Source: Linyphia triangularis (Eukaryota > Arthropoda > Arachnida > Araneae > Linyphiidae). From it: a DNA stretch of 64,000 bases. Shown here in pieces: positions 32,801 to 42,679 of the stretch (positions within the stretch are counted from its first letter, which is position 1; the number at the start of each line of letters is the position of its first letter). The stretch is taken from the NCBI GenBank assembly GCA_963978545.1, contig OZ021722.1:1860001-1924000 (forward strand), in the 5' to 3' direction. The notes beneath the pieces are model-generated. The model was not told the origin of the DNA. It did no database searches and worked only from the letters and a program-made list of their open reading frames with translations. The position numbers and the translations under genes were made by a program.

Positions 32801-33375
32801 GGGGTCTGAAGGCAATTTTTTTTCTCGGAACCCATTTTGAAGTTTTTAGCACATCACAATATTTGAAATGTTATCTACAAAATAGTTTAACTTGGTGGGC
32901 AATGCGCACATCCGAAGTATTTTCAAATATTTTTTTGAAACAATAACATCAGCAAAAAAAAAAAAAAAAAGCCCGTCTGCTATGTACTTTAAACGCTGTT
33001 TTCTCAAAATGCTGTTTTTTCATACCAATGTACCTTTTTCTCAGGATCTACTCGATATTTTGCTTTGAAATTTTTTTTCCTCGTACATATTGTATTTTTA
33101 CACAAACAGTCATATGCTTTTACAGAAATGTTGATTAGATTTAAAAAAAAAATCCTAACCGTGTTGGGTTTTTTGGGAAAATTTATTAAAAAATTACAAA
33201 ACATCATAAATCCTAAACAAAACTTTTTTTTGTTTTACAAGAGGATATCTTAGTCTATGTCAAAGTGTTTTAATATTGGCTGTACAAAATCTTAAGCTGA
33301 TGCTACGAGTAATTCTGAGTAAAGGTACATAAAAAAGGCCTTTTTAAGATGGACTCGATAAAGCCTTCTGACCCC
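32801..33375. mobile_element. MITE nested in the left arm
   Basis: GGGGTCTGAAGGC at 32801 faces GCCTTCTGACCCC ending at 33375. The flanks AGTTAAGA (32793-32800) and CATTAAGA (33376-33383) match at 6 of 8. The right arm has no counterpart to this 575-bp segment, so it acts as an empty site. The class is uncertain. Confidence 0.7.
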
Positions 33376-33699
33376 CATTAAGAACATTTAGAAATGGTGT
33401 AGCACTAACGTACACGTCTATCATCGATTTTAAAGTAGAAATTGCATAACGCCTAAGAGATTCAATCATGAGGCTAATTGCATGCTAGGCACACAATGTT
33501 GTTAATAAAAGCTTTGAAAGTTTCATCATTGACGACATTTTCTCGCCAACGTGGCATGTTGACAAAATTATAAATTGTTTTTGGTATTCGGCGACATGAT
33601 TTAAAATCGCAATGAGGAAAGGTTACTGCGTTTTCATAATATAGCGAGATATGGAATATTTATCCAGTTTCATTTCAACCCTTTCAATTCCTTCGGTTT

Positions 33700-33870
33700 T
33701 TAGCTTAGTTGATGGCTGTATTGTTAGCGATCTGGCCTTGCATGCCAAAGGTGTGACGAGTTCGAATCACAGGTTAGGCACATATGCTCTTTTTGGCTTG
33801 GATTCTACTTTAAGCTGTAGTTGTCGCTTGATGAGCCGTCATTGTGCATAAAAATAGATCGTTAAGCGTA
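33700..33870 (+). mobile_element. SINE-B copy inside the left arm
   Basis: TTGATGGCTGTATTGTTAGC, CCTTGCATGCC, GAGTTCGAATCACAGG and GTGCATAAAAATAGATCG follow the SINE-B order. The right arm retains the head of the same insertion at about 37080-37125, so the SINE predates the arm duplication or was carried along with it. Confidence 0.7.
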
Positions 33871-33879
33871 AAAAACAAC

Positions 33880-36850
33880 ATCCTGTTTTTTCTCTTTTCT
33901 TTCAGATAACACTAACACAAAATTAATATGAGTTAATTAAGTACTCAATCAATATTAACTTATTAAAACTGCAAAGATATATTTCCTTTTTTTTTTTCCT
34001 AATGGTAAATGTTTTGAAATTTAGATAACTTTAATAACAGCATATAATATTAAGAAAGTTTTTTGTTATTAAGTAAAAGTGACTAAGTGAAGAATACATC
34101 ATTAGATGCTGCTTCTGCATGCGTTAGTCGCAAATCGGAAAAAAAAAATGCTTTTGAAACATCGAAAAATAAAACAAATTTATTTAACAAAAGTTCATTT
34201 TTTAATACAAAAACACATCACGAATATAAAATATTTCAGTATTATGAATCATTATTTACAGTAGTTCCCATAATTTTTCGAATTATGAAAACTCAATAAT
34301 ATAAATTGGTTAAGAAATTAATTTCTAAATGGTACATTTTATAAATTTTTATTTTTATTTTTTCATGGTTACTTTATGAAAATGTGAGAAAAAGCTATTT
34401 TATCTAGAAATTTAAATAAAGATACAAACATGAAGAATGATTGTCAAATGGAAGTGTATTTAAAAATAATATTAATAGATTTTTCATTGCCTAAAAAGTG
34501 TGTTTATATCTTTATTATTAAATTAAACAGTTTCGAAATTCAGATTTCTACCTACTAAAAAATATATAACTACTGTACAAGATGGATTTTGAAAGTTAAA
34601 ATTTAAAAAATAATAACTTAATCAAGCATTTAAGGGGAGACAAAAGTCTTAGATAACCAGATCAATCGTATTTTTATACAACTTCCTATTGCTCTAAATT
34701 ATTTAAAATGCAATATTTTTAATTTATTTTTTGACACAGTTAATAATAACGTATTTATTATGATTATTACTCTGATAATTTTTTAAAATTTAATTTATAC
34801 TTTATGTATTATGTCTATATTTGAGACTTTGAATTTTAAAATTATTATAAGGCAACCTTTGGTTAGATACACTTTTCAGAGTAAACATACAATAAATTTA
34901 TATAAAAATATCACCAAATGCAAATAAACTCTCTATTTCAAACAATTGACCATTTCTTTTACCTAATATGCATTTAAAATTATTTTTTAAAAAATAATAT
35001 ACTTCGCGCATTCAAAAGTTGCCATTTTTCACAACATAAAATATTTATTTTTCCTAATTTAAGAAATATTTTAGCCTCACTAGATAGTTCTTGTGCGTTT
35101 TCATTATCACGGAAAAAAGATTTAAATATTTATTTCAGAAGGAGGGTTTGGAGAGTTTCCATTTGCAGCCTAAATGTTTTTTACAAGTAATATAAATTAC
35201 TTTCAATAGACTTTTTAACATTTAATTATGCATTATTTTTAAGGGTTGAAAGTTTGAGTTAAAAAACATATTTTTTATTTCTTATCCCCCTTTTTTTTTA
35301 TCTTTTCTCTACTCCATAATTGTGCAACTATTTGAGCAAAATGCATAACTTAATAATAGTAACTGCTAACTTCACTTTGAGTAATATACATAGCTTCGTT
35401 ATGCATATCATGTGTATTTGCTCATTCGACTGTTTTTTTTTTTTTTTTTTTCTTGTTTTTTTTTTCCCCACACTATTTTGTGCGAATATCCATCTTGTAC
35501 ATCTTACTGTTGAATAAATCCCTTCAGGCCTTCAGCTGTAAGTGAAAAGGTAGATCAAGAATTTGGCGCCAGTCCCCCCCATGGTGTTAATTGATGGACT
35601 ATCACGTTTGAAGGGGGTCTTTTTTTTTTTTACACAAGGGCTTCGGAATAAAATGTCAAGCTGTATGTGCCTGCAGCTAATAGGGTGGGGGAAAATACAA
35701 AAGAATCCCTGATGAGGGTAAATGATTTTCGGTAACTACTCTCTACCAAGGAGAGGCATTCACTGCTATTTTGTATCCTTAGGGTTAAGTTGGTGGACAT
35801 GTGCGAAAACACATGGAAAAACAAATTAGTTTTTTTCTGAGAAAAGAAAACCACATTTTCTGTGCAGTGGTGTCCATTGTCGGGCGACAATGAACTATTA
35901 ATGTTGTAAAATCTACTTTGTAGTTGGAATTTTTATTAGAGTATAAAATTGGAAATAATTAGATTCTAAAAAATGCTGTTTCAATTCAGATTTGACTACC
36001 AAATGGAAGATATTGATTAACACAAAATATATAAAGTAAAATAAAGCAAATTTAAATAATTATATATACAAAGAAAGGAGTGGAGAATAACTTTTGACAA
36101 TATTACCGTCAAATATAATGTAGTAACATTAAAAGTTCAAAATGTCGGCGTAGGAGTCATAAAAGATCGACTTTCTAAGAAGTGTGTGCAAAGACTAAAG
36201 GTTTAGAAATAACTTTTAGAACTTTCCATTGAACATGGCGTCTCTAAAATTGAAACACTTATAAGTAGGAACTATTTTTTTAATCGATATCTATATAGAA
36301 CCATTTCATGTGTAATTCATGCAAAAGGATAAATAATATAATCATCAGTGTAATAATACTATGAAACAGTAGACTCGGCTTTCATAACATAATTATTTAT
36401 TGAGAAGTTTATATAGAAGCATAGAAAAACATTATAATTTTTCTATCAAATTCTAGTTATTAAAACTTATGATGAAAAAGTAATCTAAGATGTGGGGCTG
36501 GAAGAATTTATTTTAGTAATTAAGAAATGTTAACTGAAAACTTTGGAAGTCTTACATTTACTGTAGATATATGTAGAATCACATCACTGAAGATTGAGTG
36601 GGTAGATAAAGAAATTTGTATTAAATGGAAATAAAACTGTTTATCAATACAACTTTAGTTTTAGTTGAAGACCTGTTGTTCATTATAAGTACCAACATAT
36701 CCGTATAAACATGCCAGAATAAAATCTTATAAATATTTCATTTTTTAAAATTGCTATTTTTATATTTAGCATTTCTGTCTTATATTTTTGTTTAAAATCT
36801 GACAAAATCCTTTAAAAGTCAAAAACTAAGAACAGAAGCAGATGTATGAA
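33880..36850. other. Central AT-rich part of the foldback element
   Basis: Most is AT-rich without coding potential. A minus-strand open stretch at 35630-35890 (ending ...LLAAGTYSLTFYSEALV) has more balanced composition and could be a captured gene fragment. No domain is recognised. Confidence 0.4.
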
Positions 36851-36874
36851 TTATGTTTGAAAAACCCATTTTAG

Positions 36875-37078
36875 TCAGGTTACTTAAGATACAATGGGTT
36901 GTCCATTGTCGGACAACTCTTTTTCAATACCCGCTTTGTATGTTTAACTGTGCTGAACTTCACACCAGTTACGATAAAAGGAATTTCGTTAAAGGTTGTG
37001 CCCGAGAAGGTGTTGGAATGCCTGAGAAGAAAAGGATTTAGTACTCTTTTAAACACATTGCATGAGCTTTTGCGTTAA
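36875..37078 (+). CDS. Coding-like final-exon candidate in the foldback element
   Basis: CCCATTTTAG at 36865-36874 is an acceptor-like site followed by 67 open codons without an ATG requirement, ending TAA at 37076-37078. The translation begins SGYLRYNGLSIVGQ and ends in a plausible amphipathic stretch, EKVLECLRRKGFSTLLNTL. It stops right before the SINE-B head in the right arm. It may be the remnant of an element-encoded or captured gene. No family is recognised, and chance openness is possible. Confidence 0.3.
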   Translation, partial: SGYLRYNGLSIVGQLFFNTRFVCLTVLNFTPVTIKGISLKVVPEKVLECLRRKGFSTLLNTLHELLR

Positions 37079-37079
37079 C

Positions 37080-37125
37080 CTATGGCATGCAAGAACGTCA
37101 ACAACACAGCCATCAACTAGGCTGA
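37080..37125 (-). mobile_element. Truncated SINE-B head in the right arm
   Basis: On the minus strand this reads CTAGTTGATGGCTGTGTTGTT and CTTGCATGCC, the same head as at 33700 in the left arm. Confidence 0.6.
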
Positions 37126-37479
37126 AAATAAAAGGAATTGAAAGGATTGAAACGAAAATGGCTAAATATTCTCATTATAGTATGAAAACGCCGTAACCTT
37201 TCCTCATTGCGATTTTTAACCATGTCATCGAATACCAAAAACAATTTATTATTTTTTCAACATACATACCGCTTTGGCGAGAAAACGTCATCGATGTTAA
37301 AAATTTCAAAGCTCTTACTGACCATGTAGTGTGCCTAGCGTGCAATTAGTCTCACGATTGAATCCCGTTGGCGTTATGCAATACCTAATTTAAAATCGAT
37401 GATAGGCTTGTAAAAGTTAGTGCATCGCCATTTTTTAATTCAAGTGAGCAGCTCGCATATTCTTCCTAATAAATCCTCC

Positions 37480-38770
37480 CAAGATCCTTGCCTGGTTATA
37501 CCTCACTGGATCCTTGAAGTGTCATAACTCACTCATGTCTATATATTCTCGATACTATAAAATGTCTTTTCTACGTTCCAAAAAGAAAAAGAAATATCCG
37601 GAGTATAAAAATTCCATAATTTAATGACTTATTATTTATTAAAGATATTAATAAAAACTTTCCCCATATGTACGCAACATGCACCCCCGCCTCTCCTAAT
37701 ATATATCTCTAGATCCGCGCCTGACAACCATCTGACACATCACTCTTACATAGCATTATATCAAATATACAAAGTGTCTATATATTCTCGATACTACCAA
37801 ATCTCTTTCGTCAAAAAGAAACATCTATACGTCAAGAAAGAAAAAAAAAATCCGACATATAACATTCCATATTTTAATAACTTATTAAAGATATTAATAA
37901 AAACTTTCTCCATATGTACGCAAGATGCACCCCCGCCTCTCCTAATATATATCTCTAGATCCGCGCCTGACAACCATCTGACACATCACTCTTACATAGC
38001 ATTATATCAAATATACAAAGTGTCTATATATTCTCGATACTACCAAATCTCTTTCGTCAAAAAGAAACATCTATACGTCAAGAAAGAAAAAAAAAATCCG
38101 AAATATAACATTCCATATTTTAATAACTTATTAAAGATATTAATAAAAACTTTCTCCATATGTACGCAAGATGCACCCCCGCCTCTCCTAATATATATCT
38201 CTAGATCCGCGCCAGACAACCATCTGACACATCACTCTTACCCAGCATCATATCAAATATACAAAGTGTTTATATATTCTCGATACTAACAAATATCTTA
38301 CGTCAAAAAGAAACATCTATACGTCAAGAAAGAAGAAAAAAAATCCGAAGTATAACAATTCCAAATTTTAATAACTTGTTAAAGATATTAATAAAAACTT
38401 TCTCCATATGTACGCAACATGCACCCCCGCCTCTCCTAATATATCTCTCTAGATCCGCGCCAGACAACCATCTAACACATCACTCTTACCCAGCATCATA
38501 TCAAATATACAAAGTGTTTATATATTCTCGATACTAACAAATATCTTACGTCAAAAAGAAACATCTATACGTCAAGAAAGAAGAAAAAAAAATCCGAAGT
38601 ATAACAATTCCAAATTTTAATAACTTGTTAAAGATATTAATAAAAACTTTCCCCATATGCAACACGCACCTCCGTCTCTCCGAATATATATCTCTAGATC
38701 CGTGGCTGATAACCATCTGACACATCAGTGTTACCCTGCATAATATTAAATATACGAAGTGTCTATATAT
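37480..38770 (-). repeat. Right-arm tandem array, ~246-bp units
   Basis: CTCTAGATCCGCGCC recurs at about 37708, 37956, 38200, 38450 and 38694, with a degenerate unit near 37486. The units near 37640-38290 are almost identical. Because 246 is divisible by three, one frame stays open for 221 codons (37624-38289) as an 82-residue repeat; I regard that as non-genic. A G-rich run follows at 38825-38852. Confidence 0.85.
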
Positions 38771-39124
38771 TCTCGATACTATTACATCTCTTTCGTCAAA
38801 AAGAAACGTCTCTACGCCGAGAAGGGGGGGGGGGGGGGGGGGGGAGGGGGGAAAAATCCGAAGTATAACAATTCCATATTTTAATAACTGATATATTATT
38901 AAAAATATTAATACCTTGAACTAACATTAATTTAATCAAGACTGTAATAAAATATTTCGTTAATATTTAAATAACACCAACAATGTTCAGCAGGGAGAAG
39001 GGGTTAAAAGATAACTTCAATGCTGTGCCTTCTTGAATACGTACGCAAGTCCCACCATTCAGCTTCGACAGTTCCTCGTAAGAAAATCGTTTTCCCCCTA
39101 ACAACACCCTCGATCCGCGCTTTC

Positions 39125-39238
39125 TTGGTGGTGACTTGTCCGGTGGCGAGATGTCCGGTGGTGAGATGTCCGGGGGATGAGATGTCCGGGGTCGAGTTGC
39201 CCGGTGGCGACTTGTCCGAGGGATGAGATGTCCGGCAT
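39125..39238 (-). repeat. Right terminal minisatellite of the foldback element (7 units)
   Basis: Inverted counterpart of the array at 31166-31275, with units such as CGGACATCTCATCCC, CGGACAAGTCGCCAC and CGGACATCTCACCAC. Confidence 0.85.
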
Positions 39239-39246
39239 CCAACCAA

Positions 39247-39514
39247 CCCTATATAAGGCCAAGAGAGAGGGTGATCGAGTTAGTTGAGTTTCTTAGTTAG
39301 ATGTCTCTCAGCAAGCATTCAGAGTGTTTCCGAAAGTGAACTGTATTGCATTGTCTTTTGCGTCGATTTTAGTAGTTGTGTATCTAGATTTTAACTGCTG
39401 TTTGTGCCCTATTCTTCTGTAAAAAGCTGTATTGAGTCTATTAGAGCGGGAAGTTCTGGAGTTGTAAAAGAATCTGCGAAGAGTTATATCGGAATAAATT
39501 TCTTCTTTCTTACA
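39247..39514 (+). promoter_or_regulatory. Right part of the LTR-like promoter unit
   Basis: CCCTATATAAGGCCAAGAGA at 39247 restarts the sequence interrupted at 30972. AATAAA lies at 39493-39498, and TCTTACA (39508-39514) mirrors TGTAAGA at 30649. The distance from TATA box to polyadenylation signal is about 245 nt, as in many LTR R regions. Confidence 0.4.
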
Positions 39515-40066
39515 ACAATATAATAAGACGATTCTAATATTGGTGTTTGTGTCCGATCACTTAAAAATATTGCTTCTTCTTTAATTGAAATTTAACAAAT
39601 AAGAAAGATTTCGTATTAATTTATAATCTAGTATATGATATAGGATTAAGGATCTAGATAAAATGGCAGATGTAGGTGACAGATTAATAAACTACAAAAA
39701 TATTGATGATACGTGATAAATGTGGGGAATTTTTGCGTTGTTTTGTTTAAAATCTGGATAGAAAACCCCCTCCATAGAAGTTGCGCTGCACAGAAGAAGA
39801 AAAAACTATTGTCGTGGAATTGTTTCACGTAATTTATATATCCTCTAATAGTGATTTATTTAAAACGGCGTTCTGGTAGTGGAGCCAGTGTTCCGAAACA
39901 ATATGACATACGTTCATTTATATTTTTTACTTCAAAAATATCCATTAAATTTGAAATAATAAACGCCAATTTATAAGTATTACATGAAAATCAATGTTGA
40001 CTCTTCTCTTAATCTAATTACATTATGAAAGAGATACTTTTTAGTCCTCTTAGAACCATTTTCAAA
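39515..40066. other. AT-rich stretch, no gene seen
   Basis: No gag-like frame follows the LTR-like segment. Nothing else is supported. Confidence 0.5.
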
Positions 40067-40070
40067 TTAA

Positions 40071-40560
40071 CCCTTACAGGACCATAAGATGTCCAAGACT
40101 AAATATGCCAATACACAACACAATATTTTAGCTATTGTAAGTAAGAGAATATCACCAGAAAAACATAGCAGGGTGTATAGGTTTCCTATAATTTCATGGG
40201 AAATATTTTTCCCCATAAAAGTAAATAAACGAAGAGTTAGGTTTATCATATCGGTATTTTATTTATTGCTTTGTAATACAAAAAACATAATAAAAATTAT
40301 CAAAAAAGTAAAATAAATAGTTAGTTATGATATTCTACGAAACGATTTCGTTTACTTGTGAAGCACAAGTGGACATTGCACATAACACATTTATTATGTG
40401 TCCTATTTTCTATACGTTTTTTTTTATTCGTTCAGAAACACACCTTGGACATACGTTTTATTTTGACATTCAGTAAAAAAAAATATCGATTCAATAATAA
40501 TTGAACAATCGATAACGATTTTTGTAGAAGGGAAAAATATTTCCCTTGAGCATGAAAGGG
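40071..40560. mobile_element. piggyBac-like MITE in TTAA (490 bp)
   Basis: CCCTTACAGGACC at the left and the reverse complement of CCCTTTCATGCTCAAGGG at the right are flanked by TTAA (40067-40070, 40561-40564). The interior is AT-rich. Two overlapping short open frames are not genes. Confidence 0.65.
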
Positions 40561-40564
40561 TTAA

Positions 40565-41329
40565 ATAATAATTCCTATCTCTCTTGATTTTAATCTGTTA
40601 GCCCTAAAAATAAATGCTTATATTAGCTCGAATTATAAAACTTAAAAAAAAAAGAACTCTTACCTAACATTGCCGCAATTTGTCTGCATGATGGCAGCTT
40701 AAAAACGTATCCTTTAGAAATTATTCGCGGTTACCAAGTGTTCATTCATAACAAAACACCGCGATGTTATAAGGGGTCCTAGGGAGAGGTTCTAACCTAA
40801 AATCTCTCCTCTTAGTTCTTAGTTGCGCGAGGTGTTGGCCCAGACATGCAACAACTCGTTTCTTTCGTCTATACATAATAAGAAAACAAACCGCGCCAAG
40901 GAATTTCGTAATCTGAGTAACCCTCAAGGGGTTGCAGTCTTACCCCCGGATGTAGCAGGTGGACTGGTCCAAGGCTGAAGAAGATCCCCCTTTCAAGTAA
41001 AGAGAAATTGGGTGACAAATGGAAGTCAAATCCAAGTGACAAATGGAAAATTGTAAAAAAAAAAAAAAAAATGGGATAATATTCTTTCTATATTATTTAT
41101 TAGTAAGCGTAACTATAACTACATACAAAAAAATACGGGAATTTTTATAAATTAAAATAGGTTTTTAAAAAATTATAGATTTTAGGGGAGAAGGGGGGGG
41201 GGGGGCGTCCTCCTCTTCCCTCAAATCCCGCCCTGGATATTGGTATTCCTCACTACGATGTAGCAGTGTTGAAAAAATAAATAAAAGTACAATTCCGTCA
41301 AGAGGCCAACCTATGATCTGTATTGAATT
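40565..41329. other. Unassigned stretch, no gene seen
   Basis: A moderately GC-rich block at 40760-40990 shows no recognisable domain or element end. A G run lies at about 41191-41205. Confidence 0.4.
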
Positions 41330-41344
41330 CCAGACGTCAAATGT

Positions 41345-41525
41345 GCCTACCAAAAGGTATAATGGTTAGCGTGCTAACTTCTAGACCGCGAGGTTGCGGG
41401 TTCGAGTCCCGTGTTAGGCATGGGTGTTTGTAAATGTATGTTGGCTTGTCTAATGGCGAATGTTTCGGCGCATTATAGCCCTCGTGTTGCTGACGGCGCC
41501 AGATACTCTGAAAACAACCAACCAA
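41345..41525 (+). mobile_element. SINE-A copy, exact 15-bp target duplication
   Basis: The head CCTACCAAAAGGTATAATGG and B box GGGTTCGAGTCCCG are present, with the family body and the AACCAACCAA tail. CCAGACGTCAAATGT is repeated at 41330-41344 and 41526-41540. This is a recent, full-length insertion. Confidence 0.95.
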
Positions 41526-41690
41526 CCAGACGTCAAATGTTCATCATGAATACGGACCACAACTTCACGCCTACTTGATTCATTTTTGAAAGGAGCAACG
41601 CTGTGTGTGGTCTGTCACATCTTCCAGTTTTTAACGCCCTTTTTTTTTTTTTAACACGCTTTTATTAGCTTCGTATGTATCTATGTAACG

Positions 41691-42392
41691 CAGCGTCAGC
41701 CACTATGCGGCCCGCGGGCCGGATTTGGCCCGCGAAGGATTTTTCTGCTGCCCGCCAACAGCACAAAAGATTTAAAAAAAAAAAAAAAAATGAAATTTCA
41801 CCGCGTGGATTTTTTTTTTTTTTTACATAATTGTAAATTGTCCGAAACATTATAGTACCTATGTGTTAATTGTGTAGAATAGACGTGCCCAAAGAAACTA
41901 CAAAAAGAAGTTTTCAGCAAGATGGTTTTCATCAAGAATAAATACAGGAATAACTTAACTGAATATCATTCGGGCAACTTATTAAGATTGGCTGCAACAA
42001 ATACTGCGGCAGACATCGATTCTATCACAAAATAAACTTAACTTTTCGACCGCCATCGTGTCACAATTGATATCGATTAAAACAAAATAATTTAGAATTA
42101 CAGTTTAAATACTTTTATTGAAAGTTAGGTCAAGCCCCATTGTCACGTTGGATCATAAGATTCACTTCTCTTTTAGACTTTAATTATTATTTTTTGAAAG
42201 AAAAAGAAAAAAAGAATCAAATATCAATTGTAATTTGATTAAGATGAAAAAAAAAATCAATTTTTTGTTCCTTCAGTTTTCCGAAATGCTATATATTGTT
42301 GAATCGCTAATAAAAAGAAATATATTAGTGTATCGCTAAAAACTCCAACATAAGTAATACGGCCCGCCTCTAAAAGTTAGTGGCGAACGTTG
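41691..42392. mobile_element. hAT-type MITE with GCGGCCCGCGGGCC end
   Basis: CAGCGTCAGCCACTA at 41691 faces TAGTGGCGAACGTTG ending at 42392. The flanks ATGTAACG and ATGTAATT match at 6 of 8. The subterminal GCGGCCCGCGGGCCGG is typical of hAT elements related to those carrying GTF2IRD2/ZBED-like transposases. It is 702 bp and non-coding. Confidence 0.75.
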
Positions 42393-42679
42393 ATGTAATT
42401 GTAATTGATGTAATTGAACTCGATTGTTTGTAAAAGAACATCGTGTAAATAAGCAGTGCTGAAGTTGCCTGTGTCAGTAGCAATGTTCCTTTTGACATCG
42501 CAAATTCTAGTACCGTTGATCCAGCATCAGTTGCGGAGGATTTAAACAAATAAAGAAACAAATTTAAATAAAGAAAAACAAATAAAGAAAAATTTAACTC
42601 GTAGAAAATGCATGGAACCTTTTTACAAATTTCTTTCTTCTTCTACACTAGTCTACAAAATTAATGGATATTTCAGTTT

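Larger units (their letters stand above)
31163..39238. mobile_element. 8.1-kb foldback/Mutator-like element with compound inverted arms
   Basis: The ends face each other as CCGGACAACTCATCCC and CCGGACATCTCATCCC. CCAACCAACCC is present on both sides (31152-31162 and 39239-39249). Since it lies in a repetitive SINE tail, I infer a 9-11 bp duplication. Each arm reads inward as a seven-unit terminal minisatellite, a spacer, about six ~246-bp units, and a segment with GATGGCTGTNTTGTT derived from SINE-B. The arms are about 2.6 kb (left, with an extra MITE) and 2.15 kb (right), around a ~3.2-kb centre. Long compound arms and a 9-bp-class duplication match Foldback or MULE-type elements. No transposase is recognised, so it was probably mobilised in trans. 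Confidence 0.8.

Noticed and set aside
39004..39246. Frames rich in SPPDISPPDISPP or MSGVE-type repeats (also near 31180-31390)
   Set aside because: They are translations of the terminal 15-bp minisatellite of the foldback element.
40760..40990. Possible small gene or structured RNA
   Set aside because: Slightly GC-richer than its neighbours, but I could not find a convincing stem, domain or splice signal.
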